Positions 1-6,947 of a DNA stretch of 21,323 nt are shown in pieces (the stretch's first letter is position 1; the number at the start of each line of letters is the position of its first letter). The DNA lies in contig JAFRRE010000185.1 of the NCBI GenBank assembly GCA_017428285.1, forward strand, positions 1 through 21,323. The letters are read 5' to 3'. Made by a program: the position numbers and the translations under genes. The notes under the pieces were generated by a model. The model ran no database searches and had not been told where the DNA came from. It saw only the letters and a list, made by a program, of their open reading frames with translations. The stretch comes from Bacteroidales bacterium (GTDB taxonomy: Bacteria; Bacteroidota; Bacteroidia; Bacteroidales; F082).

Positions 1-7
1 AATTGCC

Positions 8-1501
8 ATGAACCCCAATCGTCTGGTGCAGTACCTTCAGAAGCCTGCAGCAGAGTTCACTCGCGCCGACATCATCCGTTATTGCGAGGAAAACCAAATC
101 GAATTCGTCAACTTCCACTATTGTGGCTGGGACGGCAAGCTGAAGACCTTGAACTTCGTGATCCACAGCCTCGAACACCTCGAGAACATCCTCACCGCCG
201 GTGAGCGCGTCGATGGTTCGAGCCTCTTCCCCTTCATCGAAGCTGGTAAGAGCGACCTCTATGTGGTGCCGAAGTACCGTACGGCCTTCCTCAATCCCTT
301 CTCAGAGATCCCGACCTTGGACATCCTCTGTTCGTTCTACAACCGTGACGGCGAACCTTTCGAAAGCTCACCCGAGCACATCCTCCACAAAGCCCACGAA
401 GTGTTCAAGAAGACCACGGGCTTGCAGATGGAGACCATGGGCGAGTTGGAATACTACATCATCGCCGATGACGAGGAAATCTACGAGGTGCCCGACCAAC
501 GTGGCTACCACGAGAGCGCCCCGTTCAACAAGTTCACCGAATACCGCGTCGAAGCCATGCGCCTCATCGCCCAGGCTGGTGGCTTAATCAAATACGGTCA
601 CTCAGAAGTGGGTAACTTCACCCTCGACGGCAAGATCTACGAGCAGAACGAAATCGAGTTCCTGCCCACCAACATCGAAGACGCTGCCGACCAACTCGTG
701 GTCGCCAAGTGGATCATGCGCCAGTTGGCCTACGAATACGGCGTCACCCTGACCTTCGCCCCGAAGATCACTGTGGGCAAAGCCGGCTCGGGAATGCACG
801 TTCACTGCAAGTTCACCAAAGACGGCAAGAGCGTCATGGTCAACAAGGGCGAACTCAGCGACTTCGGCAAGAAAGCCATCGCCGGTTACATGGACGCTGG
901 CACCTCGCTGCCTGCCTTCGGTAACCCCAACCCGCTGTCGTTCCTCCGTCTGGTGCCCCATCAGGAGGCCCCGACTTCGTTGTGCTGGTCCTACAGCAAC
1001 CGCAGCGCCTTGGTTCGCGTGCCGCTGGGCTGGATCAACAACGGTAAGGACATGGCTGCTAGCGCCAACCCGCTTGAGAAGAAGTCAAACAAGGACTTCA
1101 GCAACAAGCAGACCTTCGAATGGCGTGCCTCCGACGGCTGCGCCGACATGTACCTGCTGATGGCTGCCCTCTGTGCTGCTGCCCGTCACGGATTCGAGAT
1201 GCCCAACGCCCTCGAAGTGGCCGAGAAGACCTATGTCGGCCTCGGCGTGAACATCCACGACGACAAGAACAAGCAACTGCAAGAGAGCCTCGAGCAACTG
1301 CCCGACAGCTGCGTGGCCGCCGCCAAGGAATTGGAGAAAGACCGCGAGATCTACACCGCCAAGGGTGTGTTCTCCGATGCCATCATCGACTACATGATCA
1401 AATTCCTCACCGACTTCAACGATGCCCATTTGCGCAAGGATTTGGGCAACGACACGAAGAAAATCCTGAAACTGGTGAAGGATAATATTCACGTGGGTTA
1501 A
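8..1501 (+). CDS. glnA: Glutamine synthetase, type I (GSI)
   Basis: Cytosolic enzyme that makes glutamine from glutamate, ammonia and ATP, the entry point of ammonium assimilation. The 497-aa length fits a GSI-type enzyme and not the ~730-aa GSIII also common in Bacteroidetes. The N-terminal beta-grasp region is about residues 30-115. Catalytic landmarks are visible: GELEYY with metal ligands E146 and E148, GHSE (E200), NEIEF (E215/E217), SGMHVH (H264), the LRLVPHQEAP loop near 314-322, NRSALVRVP near 331-339, and FEWRAS (E371, R373). I see no obvious match to the adenylylated-tyrosine loop of enterobacterial GlnA, so covalent control is not supported. The ATG at 8 is taken because the family N-terminus follows it, but only seven bases precede it, so the promoter is outside the window. 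A perfect palindrome follows the stop codon. Confidence 0.95.
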   Translation: MNPNRLVQYLQKPAAEFTRADIIRYCEENQIEFVNFHYCGWDGKLKTLNFVIHSLEHLENILTAGERVDGSSLFPFIEAGKSDLYVVPKYRTAFLNPFSEIPTLDILCSFYNRDGEPFESSPEHILHKAHEVFKKTTGLQMETMGELEYYIIADDEEIYEVPDQRGYHESAPFNKFTEYRVEAMRLIAQAGGLIKYGHSEVGNFTLDGKIYEQNEIEFLPTNIEDAADQLVVAKWIMRQLAYEYGVTLTFAPKITVGKAGSGMHVHCKFTKDGKSVMVNKGELSDFGKKAIAGYMDAGTSLPAFGNPNPLSFLRLVPHQEAPTSLCWSYSNRSALVRVPLGWINNGKDMAASANPLEKKSNKDFSNKQTFEWRASDGCADMYLLMAALCAAARHGFEMPNALEVAEKTYVGLGVNIHDDKNKQLQESLEQLPDSCVAAAKELEKDREIYTAKGVFSDAIIDYMIKFLTDFNDAHLRKDLGNDTKKILKLVKDNIHVG

Positions 1502-1506
1502 TTCAA

Positions 1507-1551
1507 CGGTTTGTCTGGTAGAGACGTAGCGCGCTACGTCTCTACAAACCG
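1507..1551. repeat. Perfect 28-bp palindrome with outer arms (dispersed palindromic repeat or terminator)
   Basis: Bases 1518-1545 form a perfect palindrome (each half is GTAGAGACGTAGCG or its complement). It extends through a second 6-bp pairing of CGGTTT (1507-1512) with AAACCG (1546-1551) across a 5-nt bulge on one side. It fills nearly the whole gap between glnA and the glycosyltransferase. No T-run follows, so it looks more like an inserted palindromic repeat that may block or stabilise glnA mRNA than a classical terminator. Confidence 0.8.
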
Positions 1552-1568
1552 ACCATAATAATAATGCC

Positions 1569-3419
1569 ATGACAAAGGACAAGATATTCAATTGGAGATT
1601 TTGCCTTTGTTGTGGCATTTTCATTTGGTTTGTCCTCAACCTCCTACAGGGCATCTTCACCGAAATTCAGGAAGATGAGGCGTACTATGCCCTTTATGGC
1701 GAACACCTCGCCTGGGGGTATTACGACCACCCACCTATGGTGGGACTGATGACCTTTTTGAGCAGCATTTTCTTCTCAGGCACTTTGGGTGTAAGGTTCT
1801 TTACCATCATTGCGTCTTGTTTGTCGCTGTGGGTAATTTGGATGATTGCAAATCCCGAGTACTTCAAATTGGGTTTGTTTGAATCCCCCCTATCCCCCTT
1901 AAAAGGGGGAGATGCAAAGCATCAACTGAACAACTCTAAACTCCCAACTGACTCTCAACTCTCAACTCTAAACTCTAAACTCTTCCTCATCATCGCCTTC
2001 TCCATCGTGATGTTCAACATCTACGGTTTTGTCACCACACCCGATGCGAGTCTGATCTTGTTTTCTGCCTTGTTTTTGTTTGTATATCAGCGTTATTTGG
2101 TTGAAAGCACTTGGCCAAGAGCCTTCTTAATGGGTTTACTGATGGCGTGCATGATTTACAGTAAATACCACGCTTTCCTGTTCTTGGGCTTGATTGTGCT
2201 TTCCAACCTCAAACTGCTGAAAAATGGTAAGTTTTGGGTGGCATGCTTATTGGCTTTGGCCTTGTTGACGCCACATATTCTTTGGCAAGTCAACAACGGT
2301 TTTCCGAGTTTCAGGTATCACCTCGCTGGGCGCAACGAGGCGTTCAAATGGAGTTATTTTTTTGAATATTTGCCCAACCAACTGTTGATTTTCAATCCGT
2401 TTACATTTGGGGCGGTGGTGTATGTATTGATAAGGAATAGGAATTGTGTTATAATTCCCCCTGCCCTCCTTAAAAGGGGGAGGAGCGAAGCCCAGCAGAC
2501 TGGCGATGAAGTCTTTGAGCGGGGCTTAAAGTTTATCCTAATCGGGTTCTTTTTCTTCTTCTGGCTGATGGCTTTCCGTGGGCATGTGGAGCCACATTGG
2601 ACCATCGTTTGCGTCATCCCAATGGTAGTTTTGGTTTATCGAAAAGCATTGGTTGACAATAAGTTAAGAAAATACACCAAATTCGTTATCCTACCTTCTC
2701 TCCTATTGGTTTTGACTTTGAGAATCCTCCTGTTGACACCTTTGGCTGACCGCTTTGGCTATCATGGCAAGGAAAAATACTATAAGGCCGTTGAACAGGT
2801 GGCGGGCGACCGTCCCATGGTGTATCAAGGCTCTTTCCAACAAGCTGCTTTGTACCATTATTTTACAGGCAAGGAAAGTTCGCCGCTACAAAGCTATTAC
2901 GACCGCATGACGCAATATGACCTTTGGCAGTTCGACAAAGCATGGATTGGAAAGCCTGTGTTCATCTGTGGCCATGTCAACGAACGGTCGGAGACTTATC
3001 AGGTGGGCGATGTGGAAATCGAGGGTTTCCTCACCGATAACTTCTCCTCTGCCAACCGCTTGGTGACCACTTTCGAAATCACCAATGCGGACGGTGACAA
3101 AACGCCTGTCTTCCATCACGGCGACACCATCCACGTCGATTTCTCCATCTACAACCCTTGTGAAGCGCCCATCGATTTCCACCACAAGGATTTCGGCATG
3201 GTTGTCAAAGCGCATTACCTTCCTGGCGATGCGTTCAGTTTTTGTTTCTATAAAGATTTCGGAATCATCGATGGGCAGACCTCCTACCAAGGGCAACTCT
3301 ACACCATCGTAAACGATGAAATCGGCCTTGGTGAACATCTTTTCAACCTCGGCATCGGCGACCGTGTATCAGCTTTTGTCACCGAAGAAAGCGGCGTGAA
3401 AATCAGGATTGAGCCCTAA
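1569..3419 (+). CDS. GT39/ArnT-like integral membrane glycosyltransferase
   Basis: Polytopic membrane protein of 616 aa that probably moves a sugar from a polyprenyl-phosphate donor to a lipid or protein acceptor on the outer face of the inner membrane; the substrate is unknown. The family hallmark is near the N-terminus: a first membrane helix (about 11-30), then QEDEAYYALY (D36, E37) and YYDHPPMVGL (51-60), the acidic-pair/DHPP signature of the PMT_2/GT39 superfamily. Further hydrophobic segments lie near 60-93, 138-176, 185-214, 222-236, 270-288, 321-336, 344-357 and 371-390. A soluble beta-rich tail of about 220 aa (395-616) follows. Two stretches (about 105-137 and 294-319) are hydrophilic, low in complexity and encoded by repeat DNA, inserted between membrane segments without breaking the frame. 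No Shine-Dalgarno is seen before the ATG. The 3' end overlaps the convergent IPExxxVDY gene by 17 bp. Confidence 0.85.
   Translation: MTKDKIFNWRFCLCCGIFIWFVLNLLQGIFTEIQEDEAYYALYGEHLAWGYYDHPPMVGLMTFLSSIFFSGTLGVRFFTIIASCLSLWVIWMIANPEYFKLGLFESPLSPLKGGDAKHQLNNSKLPTDSQLSTLNSKLFLIIAFSIVMFNIYGFVTTPDASLILFSALFLFVYQRYLVESTWPRAFLMGLLMACMIYSKYHAFLFLGLIVLSNLKLLKNGKFWVACLLALALLTPHILWQVNNGFPSFRYHLAGRNEAFKWSYFFEYLPNQLLIFNPFTFGAVVYVLIRNRNCVIIPPALLKRGRSEAQQTGDEVFERGLKFILIGFFFFFWLMAFRGHVEPHWTIVCVIPMVVLVYRKALVDNKLRKYTKFVILPSLLLVLTLRILLLTPLADRFGYHGKEKYYKAVEQVAGDRPMVYQGSFQQAALYHYFTGKESSPLQSYYDRMTQYDLWQFDKAWIGKPVFICGHVNERSETYQVGDVEIEGFLTDNFSSANRLVTTFEITNADGDKTPVFHHGDTIHVDFSIYNPCEAPIDFHHKDFGMVVKAHYLPGDAFSFCFYKDFGIIDGQTSYQGQLYTIVNDEIGLGEHLFNLGIGDRVSAFVTEESGVKIRIEP
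1881..1980 (+). repeat. In-frame repeat insertion 1 inside the glycosyltransferase gene
   Basis: The stretch starts with a C-rich/G-rich hairpin (TCCCCCTT at 1893-1900, AAGGGGGA at 1903-1910). It continues into a degenerate 7-bp tandem array of ACTCTCA/ACTCTAA units up to 1980. It encodes about 33 residues (105-137), rich in S, L, N and K, between two membrane segments. The hairpin portion recurs at 2454-2491 in the same gene. The word CAACTGAACAACT inside it recurs (reverse strand) at 14690-14702 and 19330-19342, which shows it is dispersed repeat DNA and not native coding sequence. Confidence 0.75.
2454..2491 (+). repeat. In-frame repeat insertion 2 inside the glycosyltransferase gene
   Basis: This is a diverged second copy, in the same orientation, of the C-rich/G-rich element at 1881-1920. 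Both share a CCCCCT run, a second C-rich block, CTTAAAAGGGGGAG, and a nearby AAGC. Here it encodes part of the hydrophilic loop around residues 294-319, between two membrane segments. The downstream boundary is uncertain and could extend to about 2525. Confidence 0.6.
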
Positions 3420-3924
3420 GCACAGACAATTGAGCCTCCTGTTCGCGCATCTGCATGCGAACAGCGTTAATGTCGGTCTGTTTTTTCTTCTTGTTGATCA
3501 TCTGCTGTTCGCAATCGGCGATGGTCTCCAGCACCTGACGCAAATTCTTGTCTTTCTCCAACACAAAGGCGTGAACAATGCCCTCGATTTCGCGAAGGCT
3601 GCGCATGATGTTGATTTGTCGCTCGGGGCTGAGGGTGTTTTGGATGAGGAAAAGGTAATCCAATCGCGGCTTGAAAGGGAACAGCACTTTGTCCTTGCAC
3701 ACGAGAGAAACGAGATTGTAGACGTTGTAGTTTTCACCCGCCGTGTAATAGAAGAAGGAGAAAGGCACCCCCTCGAAGACAAGGTCATCGTGGCGGGCAA
3801 GGTCGAGGGAGAGCTTGTTGTTGATGCTACAAGCCAACTTGTAGTCGACCAAGGCGGAGTTGATGCCGACGACGGTGGTGTCGTCGAACGAGGCGATCTG
3901 TATCTTGTTGCTTTTGGGTTTCAT
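3403..3924 (-). CDS. IPExxxVDY family protein with C-terminal coiled coil
   Basis: Small cytosolic protein of 173 aa, conserved in Bacteroidetes next to rnc; its molecular function is not known to me. The family motif is degenerate here: residues 21-28 read INSALVDY, so the usual Pro-Glu are replaced by Asn-Ser while VDYKLA is kept. It is followed by the typical NNKLSLDL segment and an F/Y-rich core (about 50-95). A charged, helical tail with heptad-like spacing (about 122-170) suggests a coiled coil. The reading frame stays open upstream to 4392, but that part lies over rnc in another frame and is a shadow. The ATG at 3924 starts the family-like sequence 31 nt after the rnc stop codon. It is last in the acpP-fabF-rnc cluster, and its 3' end overlaps the convergent glycosyltransferase by 17 bp. 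Confidence 0.8.
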   Translation of the reverse strand: MKPKSNKIQIASFDDTTVVGINSALVDYKLACSINNKLSLDLARHDDLVFEGVPFSFFYYTAGENYNVYNLVSLVCKDKVLFPFKPRLDYLFLIQNTLSPERQINIMRSLREIEGIVHAFVLEKDKNLRQVLETIADCEQQMINKKKKQTDINAVRMQMREQEAQLSVLRAQS

Positions 3925-3928
3925 GCCG

Positions 3929-3936
3929 CAAAGATA
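3929..3936 (-). promoter_or_regulatory. Candidate -7 box (TATCTTTG) before the IPExxxVDY gene
   Basis: On the minus strand TATCTTTG, an exact match to the Bacteroidetes -7 consensus TAnnTTTG, ends only four bases before the ATG. I see no TTG at the -33 position. If it is used, the transcript would be nearly leaderless and the gene could be expressed apart from the upstream operon. Confidence 0.35.
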
Positions 3937-3955
3937 TACAATTGTCCGGAGAAAA

Positions 3956-4684
3956 CTAGTTTTCACCAAACAATTGTTTCCACGTTTTTTCGGCGGCCAG
4001 TTGCTCGGCGCCGCGGATAGAGCGGTCGATGGCATCGGCGTAGGGTTGCTCGTCGATGACAATCTGCACGTGGAACTGTTTCTTGTGCCCCTCCCCGATT
4101 TCCTCCAACATCTTGAACACGGTGCTTTTCTTGTTTTTCTGCGACCATTCGAGGAGCTTGCTCTTGAAGTTGACATCGGTGGTCTGGAGTTGTTCCAAGT
4201 CGATGTGTATGCGAACGATGCGGTCGATGATGATGTGTTTGGCGAAGTCGAAGCCACGGTCGAGGTAGATGGCACCCATGAGGGCTTCGAAGGCATTGCC
4301 GCCCATCGAATGAGCGTTGCTACCCACATCGGGGGTGTGGCGGATGTAGTCGCCGAAGCCAAGCTTCTCCGACAACTTGTTAAGGGAGGCACGGCTAACG
4401 ATGCGAGAACGCATCTCGGTAAGAAAGCCTTCGGGCTGGGTGGGATAAGTGTGGAAGAGGTAGTCAGCTACAGCAGTGCTCAGCACGGCATCGCCAAGGT
4501 ATTCCATGCGTTCGTTGCTGACGTGGTAATTGCCCACAGTCTCGGCAGCCACCGACTTATGGGTGAAGGCCACCCGATACAAAGCGATGTTTTTGGGATA
4601 GAAACCAAAGATGTTGTGGATATAGTCGAAAAGCGCTTTATCGGCCGGGTCTTTGGGGGAAGCGTGAAAGAGTGGCATGATCAC
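3956..4684 (-). CDS. rnc: Ribonuclease III
   Basis: Double-strand-specific endoribonuclease of rRNA processing and RNA decay. The protein is 242 aa: a catalytic domain (about 15-160) followed by a dsRNA-binding domain (about 170-238). The signature NERMEYLGDAVL is at 57-68 with catalytic E61 and D65. The second metal-binding motif reads GGNAFEALMGAIYLD: E133 is present, but the position usually held by Asp (E. coli D114) is Asn130. The GTG at 4684 overlaps the fabF stop codon by 4 nt, which supports translational coupling. An ATG two codons later (4678) is an equally plausible start. It lies in the conserved Bacteroidetes order acpP-fabF-rnc and is followed after 31 nt by the IPExxxVDY gene. 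Confidence 0.95.
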   Translation of the reverse strand: MIMPLFHASPKDPADKALFDYIHNIFGFYPKNIALYRVAFTHKSVAAETVGNYHVSNERMEYLGDAVLSTAVADYLFHTYPTQPEGFLTEMRSRIVSRASLNKLSEKLGFGDYIRHTPDVGSNAHSMGGNAFEALMGAIYLDRGFDFAKHIIIDRIVRIHIDLEQLQTTDVNFKSKLLEWSQKNKKSTVFKMLEEIGEGHKKQFHVQIVIDEQPYADAIDRSIRGAEQLAAEKTWKQLFGEN

Positions 4685-5931
4685 TCAAACTTTTTGAAGA
4701 TTACGGTGGCATTTTGTCCGCCGAATCCGAATGAGTTGGAAAGTCCGTAGTGGATGTCGCGCTGACGGGCTTTGTTGAAGACGATATCGAGTTTGGAATC
4801 GATTTGCGGATCGTCATCAAAATGGTTGATGGTTGGGGGAATGATGCCGTTCTTGAGGGCGAGGATGGTGGCTATGGCTTCAACGGCGCCAGCTCCTCCG
4901 AGGAGGTGACCCGTCATCGACTTGGTGGAGTTGATGCTGATGTTGTAGGCATGTTCGCCAAACACCTTTTGAATAGCCATACACTCAGCCAAATCGCCCA
5001 TCGGCGTCGAAGTGCCGTGCGCATTGATATGGTCAATGGCTTCGGGAGTTAAACCTGCATCGTTGAGGGCGCGTTGCATGCTGAGGACGCCGCCAGCGCC
5101 TTCAGGGTGAGGAGCGGTGATGTGGTAAGCATCGGCTGATGAACCGCCACCCACGACTTCGGCATAAATCTTGGCACCACGGGCGATGGCGTGCTCGTAT
5201 TCCTCAAGCACGAGGCTTCCGGCACCTTCGCCCATGACGAAACCGTCACGATTGAGGTCGAAGGGACGGGAGGCCGTCATCGGGTCATCATTGCGCGTCG
5301 AGAGGGCTTTCATGGCGTTGAAGCCACCGATGCCGAGTTGGCCAATGGCCGCTCCGCCACCTCCGGCAACCACGGCGATGCACTTGCCAAAACGGATTTT
5401 GTCGAAGGCTTCGATGATAGAGTGCGTCGAAGAGGCGCAGGCCGACACCGTGGCGTAATTGGGACCACGGAAGCCGTATTTGATGGAGATGACACCACCA
5501 ATCATGTTGACGATCATCTTAGTGATGAGGAAAGGACCAAAACGCGGCGTGCCGTCGCCTTGTGCATATTCCATCGTCTCATGATAAAGGTGGTTGACGC
5601 CGCCGATGCCTGAAGTCATCATGACGCCCACCTCATCCAAGTCGCAATTTTCGGCAGAGATGCCCGAGTCGGCGATGGCTTCATCGGCAGCGATGAGGCC
5701 AAATTGGGCGAAGTGGTCGTACTTGCGCACGTTTTTCTTCTCGAAATAGTCCTCGGGATTGTAGTCTTTCACCTCGCAGGCGAAATGCGTCTTGTATAAA
5801 GTAGAATCGAAACGAGTAATCTCGCCAGCACCGTTTCTACCCTTCACCAATCCTTCCCAATACTCAGGAAGGGTTTTCCCAATGGGGGTGATGGCACCGA
5901 GGCCAGTGACGACTACGCGTTTCGATTCCAT
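4681..5931 (-). CDS. fabF: 3-oxoacyl-[acyl-carrier-protein] synthase II
   Basis: Condensing enzyme of type II fatty-acid synthesis: it decarboxylates malonyl-ACP and adds two carbons to an acyl-ACP chain in the cytosol. The 416-aa length is normal. The catalytic triad is visible: C165 in VSACASSTH, H305 in INAHGTSTP and H342 in KSMTGHLLGGAGAVEA, with K337 also conserved. The N-terminal VVVTGLGAITPIG and the C-terminal SNSFGFGGQNA glycine-rich loop are typical. The gene lies 32 nt after acpP, its substrate carrier, and overlaps rnc by 4 nt, so the three are very likely one operon read from the acpP promoter. Confidence 0.97.
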   Translation of the reverse strand: MESKRVVVTGLGAITPIGKTLPEYWEGLVKGRNGAGEITRFDSTLYKTHFACEVKDYNPEDYFEKKNVRKYDHFAQFGLIAADEAIADSGISAENCDLDEVGVMMTSGIGGVNHLYHETMEYAQGDGTPRFGPFLITKMIVNMIGGVISIKYGFRGPNYATVSACASSTHSIIEAFDKIRFGKCIAVVAGGGGAAIGQLGIGGFNAMKALSTRNDDPMTASRPFDLNRDGFVMGEGAGSLVLEEYEHAIARGAKIYAEVVGGGSSADAYHITAPHPEGAGGVLSMQRALNDAGLTPEAIDHINAHGTSTPMGDLAECMAIQKVFGEHAYNISINSTKSMTGHLLGGAGAVEAIATILALKNGIIPPTINHFDDDPQIDSKLDIVFNKARQRDIHYGLSNSFGFGGQNATVIFKKFE

Positions 5932-5963
5932 GAAAAAGTTTATTTTCCTAAATTAATGAAAAA

Positions 5964-6209
5964 TCAATTGTTTTCAGCACGCATCTTTTCGATGAGCTTC
6001 ACAACATCACCCACAGTCTGGATGTTTTCCTGTTGATCGTCCGGGATGGAGAGATTGAAGCTCTTTTCAAATTCCATCATCAGTTCGACGGTGTCCAGTG
6101 AATCGGCACCCAGGTCGTTGGTAAAGCTGGCTTCCATAGTGACTTCCGAAGGATCCACGCCGAGTTTCTCAGCAATGATCGGAACGATTTCATTCAAAAT
6201 TTCTTGCAT
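5964..6209 (-). CDS. acpP: Acyl carrier protein
   Basis: Small acidic carrier (81 aa) that holds growing acyl chains on a 4'-phosphopantetheine arm. The attachment site is S37 in [13 protein letters not shown], an exact family motif. The surrounding acidic four-helix pattern and SIPDDQ at the start of helix III are typical. It is first in the operon with fabF. A TAnnTTTG box with a TTG 22 nt upstream lies 32 nt before the ATG. There is no Shine-Dalgarno, as is usual in this phylum. Confidence 0.97.
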   Translation of the reverse strand: MQEILNEIVPIIAEKLGVDPSEVTMEASFTNDLGADSLDTVELMMEFEKSFNLSIPDDQQENIQTVGDVVKLIEKMRAENN

Positions 6210-6240
6210 AGTTTTCTTTTTTTAGTTGATAAATAGGCCG

Positions 6241-6273
6241 CAAAAGTAAGACTTATTTCCGTTTCAAACCCAA
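6241..6273 (-). promoter_or_regulatory. acpP operon promoter
   Basis: On the minus strand a -7 box TACTTTTG (6241-6248) matches TAnnTTTG, and a TTG (6271-6273) lies 22 nt upstream as the -33 element. It is placed 32 nt before the acpP ATG, giving a leader of about 25 nt. Confidence 0.6.
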
Positions 6274-6419
6274 CCGTCTTACCAATAAATTGATAATCAG
6301 TTGTATATAAAAGAATGTCGGTCTTGCTTGTGACCAATAATTACTCGTTTTCGATTGCAAAGGTACAACTTTTTTTGAAAATGATGTTTTTTTTCGGTTT
6401 TTTGGAAATTCAATATCTA
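6274..6419 (-). promoter_or_regulatory. acpP upstream region with second -7 box and a repeated word
   Basis: This gene-free stretch lies between the nucleotidyltransferase and the acpP promoter. On the minus strand a second -7 box TACCTTTG (6358-6365) could start a longer acpP transcript, though no -33 TTG is visible at the right distance. The plus-strand word ACCAATAA occurs twice 52 bp apart (6281-6288 and 6333-6340), each beside a GTCTT motif, a possible operator pair. The part nearest 6420 is A/T-rich and may help end the upstream transcript, but I see no hairpin there. Confidence 0.3.
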
Positions 6420-6737
6420 TTATTCCATTTCATCTCGATTATAAAACACTTTCCCTTCACGATGAATACTGTCAAGTAAATCAGGGTTTTTCAACATGGA
6501 ATACAAGCTCAAATCCACAAAATACGGCAAATACAATTCATCTATCCTCTCATCAAGAAGAGCCAATTGCAAATAAGTAAGACTATTGCCTTTCAATGTC
6601 AAATCGATGTCGGATGCTATACGGTTTGTACCTCTTGCCCTAGATCCATAAATAATGGCTTCTTCGACCTCCGGCACTGATGCCAAAGCATCACGCAAAG
6701 CTTGTAATTCTATGTCTGCAAGTCCAAAAGTCATCAT
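6420..6737 (-). CDS. MNT-family nucleotidyltransferase, orphaned from its HEPN partner
   Basis: Minimal nucleotidyltransferase of 105 aa, HI0073/MNT type. The motif GSRARGTNRIASDIDL (31-46) gives the GS dipeptide and metal-binding D43 and D45, and D75 in FVDLSLY is the third acidic residue, so the active site looks intact. In the family these proteins pair with a HEPN-fold protein as toxin-antitoxin modules in which the MNT member modifies and silences the HEPN toxin. Here only a 29-codon stump of the likely partner remains just upstream. Two adjacent ATGs (6737 and 6734) are possible starts. Base composition is more A/T-rich than the housekeeping neighbours, consistent with accessory DNA. 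Confidence 0.85.
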   Translation of the reverse strand: MMTFGLADIELQALRDALASVPEVEEAIIYGSRARGTNRIASDIDLTLKGNSLTYLQLALLDERIDELYLPYFVDLSLYSMLKNPDLLDSIHREGKVFYNRDEME

Positions 6738-6770
6738 GTTTAGGTTTGGGAAAACAAATCCTATTGGTCT

Positions 6771-6860
6771 TCAGAAGCGATTAACAACCTCCGCAACACG
6801 ATTCAAGGCCTTATGATAACTTTGCAACTTCTGTTCCCATCGTGGGATATTGTTCTCCAT
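6771..6860 (-). pseudogene. Truncated HEPN-family gene (HI0074-like), N-terminal stump only
   Basis: A short open frame starts with ATG at 6860 and stops with TGA at 6773-6771. It encodes 29 residues including PRWEQKLQSYHKALNRVAEV, which resembles the start of HI0074-type nucleotidyltransferase-substrate-binding (HEPN) proteins, usually well over 100 aa. The rest, including the RxxxxH region, is missing: only 33 nt separate the stop codon from the MNT start. This looks like an internal deletion that removed most of the HEPN gene and left its start and promoter. The family assignment rests on a short match and is an inference. Confidence 0.55.
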
Positions 6861-6878
6861 AATTGAATTATTTACCTG

Positions 6879-6886
6879 CAAAAATA
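6879..6886 (-). promoter_or_regulatory. Candidate -7 box (TATTTTTG) for the HEPN stump and MNT gene
   Basis: On the minus strand TATTTTTG matches TAnnTTTG 18 nt before the stump ATG. It could still drive the orphan MNT gene. No clear -33 TTG is visible. Confidence 0.4.
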
Positions 6887-6947
6887 GCAAAAAACTCATC
6901 CATATTATTCCGAAACTTTGTATTTTTACATTTTCAAACGGAACACT

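Noticed and set aside
3925..4392. Upstream extension of the IPExxxVDY frame to 4392
   Set aside because: This part overlaps rnc in another frame and translates to low-complexity S/T/R-rich sequence; the family match begins at the ATG at 3924.
3860..4750. 296-aa plus-strand open frame
   Set aside because: It is antisense to rnc and the start of the IPExxxVDY gene, both well supported, and has no recognisable motifs.
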